32,335 bases of DNA, taken from the NCBI GenBank assembly GCA_002426015.1, contig DINS01000003.1, forward strand, positions 1 through 32,335. Direction: 5' to 3'. Within the stretch, counting starts at the first letter, position 1; each line of letters begins with the position of its first letter. A model generated the notes under the pieces. It saw only the letters and a list, made by a program, of their open reading frames with translations. It was not told the origin of the DNA and made no database searches. Positions 7,451 through 15,517 of this stretch are shown here, one piece after another. The position numbers and the translations under genes were made by a program. Source of the DNA: Flavobacteriaceae bacterium UBA5534 (GTDB taxonomy: Bacteria > Bacteroidota > Bacteroidia > Flavobacteriales > Flavobacteriaceae).

Positions 7451-8797
7451 ATGAAAGCAAAAACGGTACTTATTAAAAATGCCAAAATTGTTAATGAAGG
7501 CAGTATAATGGAAGGCGACATCCTTATCGAGGGCGAACTTATCAAAGAGGTTTCAGATTCGATAAGTGCTAAATCATCTGACGTTGTTGTAATTGATGTT
7601 GAAGGCAACTATGTCTTACCAGGTGTTATAGACGATCAGGTACACTTTAGAGAGCCTGGCCTAACGCACAAAGCGACCATCGAAACCGAGTCTAGAGCAG
7701 CCATAGCAGGAGGTATTACCTCTTTTATCGAGATGCCAAACACGTTTCCACAAACCACAACGATTGAAAAATTAGAGGAAAAATTCGACATCGCCTCTAA
7801 AACGTCTCATGCCAATTATTCCTTTATGTTTGGTGGCACTAATGACAATTTAGAAGAAATACTGAAGGTTGATCCAAAAACGGTTGCAGCATTAAAGTTG
7901 TTTTTGGGATCTTCAACAGGAAATATGTTGGTCGATAACCCTGAAGTTATTGAAAAAATATTCAGTAGCACCAAACTTTTAATAGCAGTACACTGTGAAG
8001 ATGAAGCAACTATCAGGGAAAACCTCGAAATCCATTTAAAAAAATATGGTAACGATATTCCAATGGAATGCCATCCTATCATCAGAAGTGAAGAAGCTTG
8101 TTATTTGTCCTCTTCAAAAGCTATCGAATTGGCCAAGAAAACAGGGGCAAGGTTGCATGTATTTCATCTGTCAACCGGAAAGGAAACCAAATTGTTTTCA
8201 AACAAAACCCCTTTAAAAGACAAAAAAATAACCGCCGAAGTTTGTATTCATCATTTATGGTTTAGCGATGCAGATTATAAAGAAAAAGGAACACTTATCA
8301 AATGGAATCCTGCCGTAAAAACAGCACATGATAGAGACGAGCTATGGAAGGCACTTTTAGATGATCGTATTGATGTTATCGCCACTGACCATGCACCGCA
8401 CACATTACATGAAAAAAAGAATGTTTATACCGAGACTCCTTCAGGTGGCCCTTTGGTACAACATGCTTTGGTAGCGATGTTAGAGGCATACCACAAAGAA
8501 AAGATATCACTGGAAAAGATTGTTGAAAAAATGTGCCATAATCCTGCCATTTTATTTCAAATAGAAAAACGTGGTTATATCAAGCCTGGTTATTATGCAG
8601 ATTTGGTCATTGTGGACATGAATAGCCCTTGGACAGTAAAAAAAGAGAATATTTTATACAAGTGTGGTTGGTCGCCATTTGAAGGTGTATCGTTTAAATC
8701 GAGAATAACACATACTTTTGTTAATGGTAGTTTGGTATATAAGAATTTCAAGTTTATGGACGTTAAAGCTGCTAAACGATTAATATTCAATAGATGA
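7451..8797 (+). CDS. pyrC: Dihydroorotase
   Basis: Dihydroorotase closes N-carbamoyl-aspartate to dihydroorotate in pyrimidine synthesis, using a zinc centre in an amidohydrolase barrel. The 448-residue length and the motifs DDQVHFREPG (residues 61-70), KLFLGSSTGNML, VHCEDE, HLST and TDHAPH (Asp313, His314, His317) mark class I. In the first metal motif the usual His-x-His-x-Arg reads Gln63-Val-His65-Phe-Arg67, so one canonical zinc ligand is Gln. I recall this variant from other Bacteroidota, so it is probably a lineage trait. Start is ATG 7451, one base after the preceding stop; an upstream TTG at 7436 lies within the glycosyltransferase gene. Its stop overlaps the DUF4296 start (ATGA). Confidence 0.93.
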   Translation: MKAKTVLIKNAKIVNEGSIMEGDILIEGELIKEVSDSISAKSSDVVVIDVEGNYVLPGVIDDQVHFREPGLTHKATIETESRAAIAGGITSFIEMPNTFPQTTTIEKLEEKFDIASKTSHANYSFMFGGTNDNLEEILKVDPKTVAALKLFLGSSTGNMLVDNPEVIEKIFSSTKLLIAVHCEDEATIRENLEIHLKKYGNDIPMECHPIIRSEEACYLSSSKAIELAKKTGARLHVFHLSTGKETKLFSNKTPLKDKKITAEVCIHHLWFSDADYKEKGTLIKWNPAVKTAHDRDELWKALLDDRIDVIATDHAPHTLHEKKNVYTETPSGGPLVQHALVAMLEAYHKEKISLEKIVEKMCHNPAILFQIEKRGYIKPGYYADLVIVDMNSPWTVKKENILYKCGWSPFEGVSFKSRITHTFVNGSLVYKNFKFMDVKAAKRLIFNR

Positions 8798-9246
8798 AAC
8801 AGTTGATTTTTATATGTTGTGCTGTGTTGTTTTTTGGCTGTAACTCTTCAAATAAGCCAAAAAAACCAGATAACCTAATCCCTAAAGAAAAAATGGCTGA
8901 TGTTATTTATGAGGTTTTTTTGTTGAATGCCGCTAAAAACATTAATAAAACAGTTCTGGAAAAAAATGGCATTTCACCTTTAGATCACGTTTACAAAAAG
9001 TATGATATAGATAGTTTACAATTTGCGTTGAGCAACGATTATTATGCTTTCGATACTAAAGCATATGAAAAGATTATGAATGAGGTAAAAGCCAAAATTG
9101 AAAGCGATAAATTAAAGTATGAAGCGGTAAGAGCCGAAGAAGAAAAAGCTGACCAAGAACGTAGAGAGTTAAGAAGAAAACAAGAAGATTCAATTCCTAA
9201 AACAAAGAAAGATTACGTTAAGCCAGAACCAACACAGGTCAATTAA
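8794..9246 (+). CDS. DUF4296 lipoprotein
   Basis: The 150-residue protein has a short lipoprotein signal ending in the lipobox FFGC (Cys16). A central region begins LIPKEKMADVIYEVFLLNAAK, the hallmark of the Bacteroidota family DUF4296, followed by a YKKYDIDSLQFALSNDYYA segment. The charged, probably coiled-coil tail (about residues 105-150) is rich in Glu, Lys and Arg. It is expected to be anchored to a membrane facing the periplasm. The function is unknown. The ATGA overlap with pyrC indicates translational coupling. Its last eight bases overlap the convergent epimerase gene. Confidence 0.85.
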   Translation: MKQLIFICCAVLFFGCNSSNKPKKPDNLIPKEKMADVIYEVFLLNAAKNINKTVLEKNGISPLDHVYKKYDIDSLQFALSNDYYAFDTKAYEKIMNEVKAKIESDKLKYEAVRAEEEKADQERRELRRKQEDSIPKTKKDYVKPEPTQVN

Positions 9247-10264
9247 CTTCTTTAATATCATTCAGGTATAATTTACAGACATTGTCAATGGACTCATCTA
9301 AAGCCTTAAACTTATAATCTAAAGCCGATTTTATTTTTGAATTATCATAAACCGTTTTGGTTTTGGCAGTTCTTGCCATTTGTTTAGACAATCGTCTGCG
9401 TTTCCCCAAAAGTTTGTGCCGTAACCAGTCCAAACGCCAACCTATTTCTAAAACCAATGGAGTTGCTTCTTTTTTTGCTGGTGAAACTCCTAAACTTGCT
9501 GCTGCTTTCTCTTGAAAATCTCTAAAGGATACATTGTCGGAAATGACAATAAAACGTTCATTTTTAATATCACTTTGCATTAATTGGTACATCACTTCAA
9601 TGACATCCCAAACATCAACGTACGCAGAAATACCATTGGTATAATAAGGAAACCCTTTATAAACCTGTTTAATTAAACTACCACTTCCTCCACCTTTCCA
9701 AAAGCCAGGGCCTAAAATAATTCCTGGATTGACAATGACAGTATCAACACCTTCTTGTGTGCCTCGCCAAACTTCAATTTCTGCACCATATTTTGTAATG
9801 GCATACACACTATTGTCATCTTCAGGGTTCCAATGTGTATCTTCGGTTATAAGCCTGTCATCATTTTGATGGTGGCCAATGGCTGCAATAGAACTTACAT
9901 AGCACAGTTTATTAACATTATGTGCAACACATAAATTAACGATGTTGGCTGTTCCCTCAATATTAATTTTTCGAAGCTGGTGGTATTTGTCAGGCTCAAA
10001 GCTTACAAAAGCTGCACAATGATATACATAGGTAACTCCAATAAATGCATCTGCCAGTGCAGGAACATCATTCAAATCGGTTTCTATCCAATCAATTTTG
10101 TTGTAAAGGGTTTCTACATCGTCTGTGTAATACGAAAACACTTTCTTTACGGATTCCAGCTTGTGGGCTCGTCTGTAAATCGCTCGTATATTGTTGGTTG
10201 TAGTTGCCAATTTATAAAGTAAATGAGAACCAACCAATCCAGTTCCTCCTGTGACTAAAATCAT
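9239..10264 (-). CDS. NAD-dependent epimerase/dehydratase-family protein (extended SDR)
   Basis: The 341-residue extended short-chain dehydrogenase starts with the cofactor motif GGTGLVG (residues 6-12). It has an acidic pair DLNDVPALADAF typical of the adenine-binding loop, the active-site pair Tyr154-x3-Lys158 (YAITK) and the preceding SSIAAIG serine region. The C-terminal part (residues 195-341) is basic, with WRLDWLRHKLLGKRRR, and is less typical of sugar epimerases, so the substrate could be a lipid-linked sugar, a sterol-like or flavonoid-reductase-type compound, or something else. It converges with the DUF4296 gene (8-base overlap) and is divergent from tyrS. No exact -7 box is visible on the minus strand upstream. 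Confidence 0.85.
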   Translation of the reverse strand: MILVTGGTGLVGSHLLYKLATTTNNIRAIYRRAHKLESVKKVFSYYTDDVETLYNKIDWIETDLNDVPALADAFIGVTYVYHCAAFVSFEPDKYHQLRKINIEGTANIVNLCVAHNVNKLCYVSSIAAIGHHQNDDRLITEDTHWNPEDDNSVYAITKYGAEIEVWRGTQEGVDTVIVNPGIILGPGFWKGGGSGSLIKQVYKGFPYYTNGISAYVDVWDVIEVMYQLMQSDIKNERFIVISDNVSFRDFQEKAAASLGVSPAKKEATPLVLEIGWRLDWLRHKLLGKRRRLSKQMARTAKTKTVYDNSKIKSALDYKFKALDESIDNVCKLYLNDIKEVN

Positions 10265-10317
10265 ATAACTAAAGTAAAGAATTATTTAGGATTCATCAGT
10301 AATTATATATTGATTTT

Positions 10318-10325
10318 TATCTTTG
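10318..10325 (+). promoter_or_regulatory. -7 box TATCTTTG of tyrS
   Basis: TATCTTTG followed by CG is an exact match to TAnnTTTG, 26 bases before the tyrS ATG at 10352. Its position rules out the upstream in-frame TTG at 10310 as a start. Confidence 0.65.
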
Positions 10326-10351
10326 CGACAGTTTATTTAAAATTTCACCAA

Positions 10352-11647
10352 ATGATAAAGAATTTTATTGAAGAATTAACCTGGAGAGGCATGATACACG
10401 ATGTGATGCCAGGCGCTGAAGAACATTTAATGGAAAGCATGCGAAGTGCTTATGTTGGCTTTGATCCAACGGCAGATTCTTTACATATTGGTAATTTGGT
10501 TCCTATTATGTTGTTAGCCCATTATCAAAGATGTGGACACAAACCTTTTGCTTTGGTAGGAGGCGCAACTGGTATGATTGGTGACCCTTCTGGGAAGTCT
10601 AGCGAGCGAAATCTGTTAGATGAAAAAACCCTGCGTCATAATCAGGAAGCTATAAAAAAGCAATTATCTCACTTTTTAGATTTTGAGAGTAAATCTGGCA
10701 ATGCTGCGGTTTTAGTGAATAATTACGATTGGATGAAAAACTTCTCATTTCTTGAGTTTATTCGCGATGTAGGTAAACATATTACAGTAAACTACATGAT
10801 GTCTAAAGATTCTGTTAAGAACAGGATATCTTCTGAATCTACAGATGGAATGAGCTTTACAGAATTTACATACCAATTGGTACAAGGGTATGATTTTCTT
10901 CATTTGTATAAGCATAATGACTGTACGATACAAATGGGAGGAAGTGACCAATGGGGAAACATCACAACTGGAACAGAGCTTATTCGTCGTATAGGTAACG
11001 GAAAAGGCTATGCCATAACGTGTCCTTTAATCACAAAAAGTGATGGTTCTAAATTTGGAAAGAGTGAAGGTGGCAATGTTTGGTTAGACGCAGAACGTAC
11101 ATCGCCTTATAAATTTTATCAATATTGGTTGAACTCAAGTGATGAAGATGCTGAAAAGTATATTAAGATATTTACGTTTTTAACCCAAGATGAGATTAAC
11201 GCGCTTATTAAAGAGCATCAAGAGGCACCACATTTAAGACAATTGCAAAAACGTCTAGCTGAAGAAATTACAGCTATGGTTCACTCAAATGATGATTTAG
11301 AGAATGCTATAAAAGCAAGTGATATTTTGTTTGGAAAATCAACAAGTGATGATTTAAAACGATTGAATGAAAAAACCTTTTTGGATGTGTTTGATGGTGT
11401 GCCACAAGCAGAAATTTCTAAAACTGATATTGAAGAAGGTTTAGATATGATTGCTGCTTTATCTGCTAAAACTGAATTTTTAAAATCTAATGGCGAAGCA
11501 CGACGTGCTTTGGGTGAAAATGCAATTTCAGTTAATAAAGAAAAAGTAGCTGAAAATTATATAATTACCAAAGACGATTTAATTAACAACAAATTTGTTT
11601 TATTACAAAGAGGTAAAAAAAACTACTATGTTATTGTAGTTAACTAA
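10352..11647 (+). CDS. tyrS: Tyrosyl-tRNA synthetase
   Basis: This class I aminoacyl-tRNA synthetase charges tRNA-Tyr with tyrosine. The 431-residue protein has the tyrosine-site start YVGFDPTADSLHIGN with HIGN (45-48) in place of HIGH, the GGATGMIGDPSGK loop, the tyrosine-specific QMGGSDQWGN, and the KFGKS loop (234-238, KMSKS equivalent). A C-terminal S4-like RNA-binding domain covers about 365-431 (ARRALGENAISVNKEKV and the end LLQRGKKNYYVIVV). The start is ATG 10352, because the promoter box at 10318-10325 lies inside any longer version. It is a single-gene unit ended by a 14-bp hairpin. No T-box is expected in this phylum and none is seen in the short leader. Confidence 0.97.
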   Translation: MIKNFIEELTWRGMIHDVMPGAEEHLMESMRSAYVGFDPTADSLHIGNLVPIMLLAHYQRCGHKPFALVGGATGMIGDPSGKSSERNLLDEKTLRHNQEAIKKQLSHFLDFESKSGNAAVLVNNYDWMKNFSFLEFIRDVGKHITVNYMMSKDSVKNRISSESTDGMSFTEFTYQLVQGYDFLHLYKHNDCTIQMGGSDQWGNITTGTELIRRIGNGKGYAITCPLITKSDGSKFGKSEGGNVWLDAERTSPYKFYQYWLNSSDEDAEKYIKIFTFLTQDEINALIKEHQEAPHLRQLQKRLAEEITAMVHSNDDLENAIKASDILFGKSTSDDLKRLNEKTFLDVFDGVPQAEISKTDIEEGLDMIAALSAKTEFLKSNGEARRALGENAISVNKEKVAENYIITKDDLINNKFVLLQRGKKNYYVIVVN

Positions 11648-11652
11648 ATAAA

Positions 11653-11690
11653 AATAATGCCTGATGCAAAGTCTCACATCAGGCATTATT
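11653..11690. terminator. Terminator between tyrS and the convergent LuxE-family gene
   Basis: A 14-bp perfect stem (11653-11666 with 11677-11690, core GCCTGATG) encloses a 10-base loop. The better T-run follows it on the minus strand, but its position just after tyrS suggests it serves both genes. Confidence 0.8.
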
Positions 11691-11756
11691 AAAAATAACC
11701 AACCAACTATTTTTCTTTTTCAAGTTATAACGTTGGTCGTATGAGTTCAAACAACC

Positions 11757-12737
11757 TTACAAGACCATTAGGTTACAACCTCTAATATCTGAATTATCAA
11801 ATCGTCCAATGACTTCAAAACGTCCATTTGGATGTGTTTTCCCTAAATCTTGAGTAGCAATAAAAGAGCAAGAATTGATATTGGCAAGATCAATCACATT
11901 GATGCCGCCAGTTTTATTTTTTGGCAAGATGGTAAGTGCGTCTTCAGGATCTCTTGTTAAAAGCCTCATCCATTTCGGACCTTCAAAAAGGCCATTTTCT
12001 TTCGAGTATGCCTGACTTAATAATTCGGTCATTCCATATTCACTATGAATGTCTTTAACACCAAAGCCTTGTTTAAGCATCGCGTGGAGTTCTTCTCTGA
12101 CCAATTCTTTGCGTCTGCCTTTCATACCGCCAGTTTCCATGACAATCGTGTTTTTTAAATTGAATTGATAAGTTTCAACCAAATCCAATAAGGCAAACGA
12201 CACACCTATCAATAATACTTTTTGACCTTGCGCATCTAATGCTGTTAAGGTGTCTTTTAATTCAGAAAGATTGTTAAGGTAAAACCCGCTCTTGGGATGA
12301 TTGGAAGCTTTAATTAAAACATCAACCATATAAATCAACGACGAGCCTTCGCGTTCCAAATAAGAAGGGAGCAATGCAATAACAGTATAGTTCTCTATGT
12401 TTCCGTAGAAAAACTCAAAGCCTTTTGTAAAACTTTTTCTATAAATGTCCAAATCGGAAACGTAATGTTTACTTGTGGTGCTTCCAGTAGTTCCAGAGCT
12501 CGAAAATGTAGTTTCAATTAAACGTTCATTGCTAACAACTCGATGCGATTTAAAAAACTGAATAGGCAAAAAAGGAATCTCTTCGATTCGATTTACATCA
12601 CTTGGATGTTTATAAAGTAAATCGCAAAAAGAACGATACACAGGATTGTTTTCAAATTGAAATTTAAAAACCTCTAAGGCAAGGCTGTTAAATTCTGCAT
12701 CTGTTTCAATATTAAAAATGTCATTGGTGTTTTGCAT
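11757..12737 (-). CDS. LuxE/PaaK-family acyltransferase (acyl-protein synthetase-like)
   Basis: This 326-residue protein belongs to the adenylate-forming LuxE/PaaK group: it has the phosphate-binding loop TFSSSGTTGS (about 77-86), VIALLPSYLEREGSSLIYM, METGGMKGRRKE and SEYGMTELLSQAYS, which matches the adenine/acyl-adenylate region. LuxE activates a fatty acid as acyl-AMP and passes it to a protein thiol for LuxC. No luxC, luxA or luxB is nearby, so the role here is unknown; Bacteroidota carry stand-alone copies. The start is ATG 12737 (MQNTNDIF). The longer frame from 12773 runs through the terminator of the previous gene and upstream of the promoter box at 12743-12750, so it is rejected. With that promoter the mRNA would be nearly leaderless. 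Confidence 0.82.
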   Translation of the reverse strand: MQNTNDIFNIETDAEFNSLALEVFKFQFENNPVYRSFCDLLYKHPSDVNRIEEIPFLPIQFFKSHRVVSNERLIETTFSSSGTTGSTTSKHYVSDLDIYRKSFTKGFEFFYGNIENYTVIALLPSYLEREGSSLIYMVDVLIKASNHPKSGFYLNNLSELKDTLTALDAQGQKVLLIGVSFALLDLVETYQFNLKNTIVMETGGMKGRRKELVREELHAMLKQGFGVKDIHSEYGMTELLSQAYSKENGLFEGPKWMRLLTRDPEDALTILPKNKTGGINVIDLANINSCSFIATQDLGKTHPNGRFEVIGRFDNSDIRGCNLMVL

Positions 12738-12742
12738 GATAG

Positions 12743-12750
12743 CAAAAGTA
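12743..12750 (-). promoter_or_regulatory. -7 box TACTTTTG of the LuxE-family gene
   Basis: On the minus strand this is an exact TAnnTTTG box followed by CTATC, ending five bases before the ATG at 12737. It lies just after the terminator of the T9SS gene, where a new promoter is expected. Confidence 0.5.
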
Positions 12751-12759
12751 GATAAAATA

Positions 12760-12789
12760 AAAAGCGCTACCAATTAAGGCAACGCTTTT
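12760..12789 (-). terminator. Terminator of the T9SS Ig-repeat gene
   Basis: In the minus-strand RNA, AAAAGCGUUGCC pairs with GGUAGCGCUUUU over 12 positions (two G-U wobbles) around a UUAAUU loop and is followed by a U-rich stretch. The wobbles break the stem on the plus strand, so it is directional. Confidence 0.75.
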
Positions 12790-12808
12790 AAATTATGATA
12801 AAGCAAAA

Positions 12809-14875
12809 TTATTTAATCACTAACTTTTTGGTTACTGTAGCATTATTTTGAGAAATTTTCATAATGTAAATTCCTGAATTTAATGTAGAAACATTCAAAC
12901 GGTTATTGCTAACAGTTTCATTCAATACTTTTTTACCCAATACATCATAAACAGTCACAGCCATTGCGTCAGCAGTGTTGCTTGTTATGTTTACAAAACC
13001 AGCCGAAGTTGGATTAGGATATATTTTGAATTCAGAAGTTGATAAATCGTTTACTGACAGGGTATTCATGTAAGTGCCAATTGGGAAAGGCGAAGTACAT
13101 GCGGCATTTGTCGTTCCATTTTCCAAATTGTTAGGGCCACTAAAGGTCCAGTTAGCTAATACAAAAGTTCCATCAGGACCTGTGTTACTGTTTCTATAAC
13201 CCCATCCATCTAAATGGTCCCATTCTGGGCAAGTAGTTCCAGTAGCATTTGGGTCACAATCAACAGTCCCAAAAGTATCGATGATTTGACCATTTTCATA
13301 TAACTCAATTGCATCATCACCATTGATGTTAACAACACCAGTAGTGTATGTTGGAGCAAATCCAAAGAAACTTGTAAAACCAGGAGCCTCACTTGCTACA
13401 TAAATAAATGTACCAGCTGTTACCGCACCAGCAGGGAATGTAAACTCAACATTAGAGCCATTGGAACCACCACCATTTGTTACTGAACTAATACCAAATA
13501 AACTTAAATCTGCAATATTTTTTAAAACATAAATCTCAACTCCTTTTGGAGTTCCACCAGTTAAAGGGCCATCAAAAGCACCAGTAATCACAAGAGAGTT
13601 TGTGGCAGAACCATAAACATTTCCTTCAACCGAGAGTGTTTGGTTAGATGCTCCTGTAGAAGAGGCTGTAACATCACCAGAATATGCATTTACTCCTAAA
13701 CCAGCTGCTAAACGTACATAAACAGTTGTATTTGGTGCAGTACCTCCAGTTTGAGGTACAGTAACTGAAGGGCCAAAGCCACTACCTGTTGTAAGAGAAA
13801 CTTCAAAGTTAGTTGGAGCAGTTACTGTGATATCTGTCGTTAGAAATAAACCTGAAACCCCAAAACTATCTTCATTTGAAGGTCCATTTCCTAATGTATA
13901 GTTTAAAGGGTTAACTGTTCCTCCAATGGTAATTTGAGGCGTAGCAGGAGATACAGTACCACTCAAGGCAACTGTTTGACTTGTTGCTCCTGTTGAGGAA
14001 GCAGTTACATCACCATTATAAGTATTGGCACTTAAACCAGATATTAAACGAGCATATACAGTAGTCGTTGTAGCTGTACCTCCAGATTGGGTAACAGTTA
14101 CAGATGATCCAAACCCACTTCCAGTTGTAAGAGAAATTTCAAAATTTGTTGGAGCAGCAACATTTATATCAGCAGTTAAGTTAATACCAGAAACTGTAAA
14201 AGTATCTTCGTTTGAAGGACCATTTCCTTCAAAATAATCTAAACCAGAAACAGCACCACTTACATTGATTGTTGGTGTAGTTGAAGCTGTTGTTGAATAA
14301 GTACCAAAAGGCACAAGTGTGCTTAAAGCAGCTCCACCATTACAAGTTCCTTGTCCATCCAAAAGTTGTAAAGCCCCATATGTAAAATCTAAAACATTAA
14401 AAGTCCCACCGTTGGCTGGAGTTCCATCAACTCTATAGTAATAAGTGTCTTCGTGTTCCCAAGCAGTTCCGGTACCATCGACTCCATCAAAACCAAATCT
14501 GTCAATTACTGCACTTGATCCATCCACAAGCTGGAATGCATCATCACCATTATCCGAAACCCCAGAATTGGTAACGACGTTAGTATTTATACCAAATTCG
14601 GTATTTAAAATTGTAGCGTCATTAGTTATGTAAGCAAAAGTATTAGTTAGAGATCCTAATGTAGAAATACTGATATTTGAAGTGTAGCCACCACCATTCG
14701 ATTGTCTAACAAGATTCCATCCTGTAAAATCGACGGTTCCGTCAACATAAATTTCGACAGTTCTTCCTAATGCTCCAGAACATGGAGAATCAACATAACC
14801 AGTTATGATAGCAGTTTGCCCAAAAGACAAAGCACTAACTAATAAAGTAAGTAATAATAAGTAAATTTTTTTCAT
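12809..14875 (-). CDS. T9SS type A sorted protein with two lamin-tail-like and two Ig-like repeat domains
   Basis: The 688-residue protein starts with a signal peptide (1-19, ending SFGQ). It then has an LTD-like domain (about 22-195, with EIYVDGTVDFTGW, GDDAFQLVDG, DRFGFDGVDGTGTAWEHEDTYYYR), two tandem Ig-like repeats of 112 residues (about 198-420, each with GNGPSNED and LTTGSGFG.SVTV), a second LTD-like domain (about 425-600, with GVEIYVL, GDDAIELYENG, IDTFGTVDCD, EWDHLDGWGYR) and a type A sorting domain (about 615-688, FKIYPNPTSAGFVNI to KKLVIK). LTD-like domains of this type occur on Bacteroidota extracellular proteins and nucleases, but no catalytic domain is seen here. It is probably exported through T9SS and attached to the surface. 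Function unknown. Compact Thr, Ser and Gly composition is normal for such proteins. Confidence 0.85.
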   Translation of the reverse strand: MKKIYLLLLTLLVSALSFGQTAIITGYVDSPCSGALGRTVEIYVDGTVDFTGWNLVRQSNGGGYTSNISISTLGSLTNTFAYITNDATILNTEFGINTNVVTNSGVSDNGDDAFQLVDGSSAVIDRFGFDGVDGTGTAWEHEDTYYYRVDGTPANGGTFNVLDFTYGALQLLDGQGTCNGGAALSTLVPFGTYSTTASTTPTINVSGAVSGLDYFEGNGPSNEDTFTVSGINLTADINVAAPTNFEISLTTGSGFGSSVTVTQSGGTATTTTVYARLISGLSANTYNGDVTASSTGATSQTVALSGTVSPATPQITIGGTVNPLNYTLGNGPSNEDSFGVSGLFLTTDITVTAPTNFEVSLTTGSGFGPSVTVPQTGGTAPNTTVYVRLAAGLGVNAYSGDVTASSTGASNQTLSVEGNVYGSATNSLVITGAFDGPLTGGTPKGVEIYVLKNIADLSLFGISSVTNGGGSNGSNVEFTFPAGAVTAGTFIYVASEAPGFTSFFGFAPTYTTGVVNINGDDAIELYENGQIIDTFGTVDCDPNATGTTCPEWDHLDGWGYRNSNTGPDGTFVLANWTFSGPNNLENGTTNAACTSPFPIGTYMNTLSVNDLSTSEFKIYPNPTSAGFVNITSNTADAMAVTVYDVLGKKVLNETVSNNRLNVSTLNSGIYIMKISQNNATVTKKLVIK
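13615..14285 (-). repeat. Two 336-bp tandem direct repeats encoding Ig-like units
   Basis: Matching DNA segments recur at a spacing of 336 bases (for example TATCTTCNTTTGAAGG at 13867 and 14203), exactly 112 codons. The encoded units share GNGPSNED, APTNFE.SLTTGSGFG and the closing DVTASSTGA. The duplication looks recent enough that long DNA stretches are still alike. Confidence 0.85.
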
Positions 14876-14898
14876 AATTAAAGTTTTAAAATATGAAG

Positions 14899-14906
14899 CA
14901 AATATA
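14899..14906 (-). promoter_or_regulatory. -7 box TATATTTG of the T9SS Ig-repeat gene
   Basis: An exact minus-strand TAnnTTTG box followed by C lies 23 bases before the ATG at 14875. Confidence 0.6.
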
Positions 14907-14946
14907 ACGAATTATTTGGACAAAATAGGAACTGTCACAGCATCAA

Positions 14947-14968
14947 TATGCTATTTTACAATAGCATA
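14947..14968. other. 9-bp hairpin between the two T9SS genes
   Basis: TATGCTATT pairs with AATAGCATA around a four-base loop, 16 bases beyond the stop codon of the short T9SS gene (minus strand). No T-run follows on the minus strand, so a terminator role is uncertain. Confidence 0.4.
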
Positions 14969-14983
14969 ACATTTACGGGATAA

Positions 14984-15316
14984 TTACCTTACAACCAACT
15001 TTCTGGTTGCAGAAACATTGTTTTCCTTTATCTTAAGGATATAGATGCCTGGAGTGAGCTTTGAGATGTTGAGCTCTTTTCCAAAAAGCGAAGACGAATA
15101 TATTTTTTTACCCAACACATCAAAAATCTCGATGTCTTTGGCTAAATTTTTTGAGGTAGTGATATAGATTTTTCCATTGCTCACAGGATTAGGATAAATT
15201 GATAACCCTTCGATGGTAGAAGTATCTGACGGATTTGATTCTGCCATTTGCGAGTAACCACAAACCGGAGCAACAAATAAAATTAAAAACAGTAATGTGC
15301 GTAAGTAATTTTTCAT
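14984..15316 (-). CDS. Short T9SS type A sorting-domain protein without cargo domain
   Basis: The 110-residue protein consists of a signal peptide (about 1-22, MKNYLRTLLFLILFVAPVCG), a short linker (MAESNPSDTSTIEG) and a full type A sorting domain from about residue 36 to the end (LSIYPNPVSNGKIYI, DIEIFDVLGKKIYSS, LTPGIYILKIKENN, TRKLVV). No other domain is present, which is unusual: such domains normally follow a large enzyme or adhesin and are cut off on export. It could be a free surface or periplasmic mini-protein, a signal for the T9SS, or a relic of a larger gene. Start is ATG 15316; the preceding TTG is unlikely. It has its own promoter box and is divergent from the PhoB-like regulator. 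Confidence 0.85.
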   Translation of the reverse strand: MKNYLRTLLFLILFVAPVCGYSQMAESNPSDTSTIEGLSIYPNPVSNGKIYITTSKNLAKDIEIFDVLGKKIYSSSLFGKELNISKLTPGIYILKIKENNVSATRKLVVR

Positions 15317-15368
15317 CAAATTAAAATTCTTTGTAAATAAATTTATAAAAATATCTCAAAATATGTAC

Positions 15369-15376
15369 CAAAAATA
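15369..15376 (-). promoter_or_regulatory. -7 box TATTTTTG of the short T9SS gene
   Basis: An exact minus-strand TAnnTTTG box lies 52 bases before the ATG at 15316 in the 201-base gap shared with the two-component operon. The rest of that gap is AT-rich with no other clear feature, apart from TATCTTTA at about 15479, one mismatch from the box and a possible promoter for the response regulator. Confidence 0.45.
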
Positions 15377-15517
15377 TGTTAAACCTTAAAAAAACTCGAC
15401 AAATGTAAACTTTTAGCTGCTTGAAAGTTATGATAATGTTATTAATGTTTACTCAATTCTAATTTTTTGTTATTAATGCTATCTTTACCGAAGGAAATAT
15501 TCCTAACTTTAAAACGG

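Noticed and set aside
12738..12773. Longer LuxE-family start (12 extra N-terminal residues from ATG 12773)
   Set aside because: It would begin inside the terminator of the previous gene and upstream of the promoter box at 12743-12750; the family begins near MQNTNDIF.
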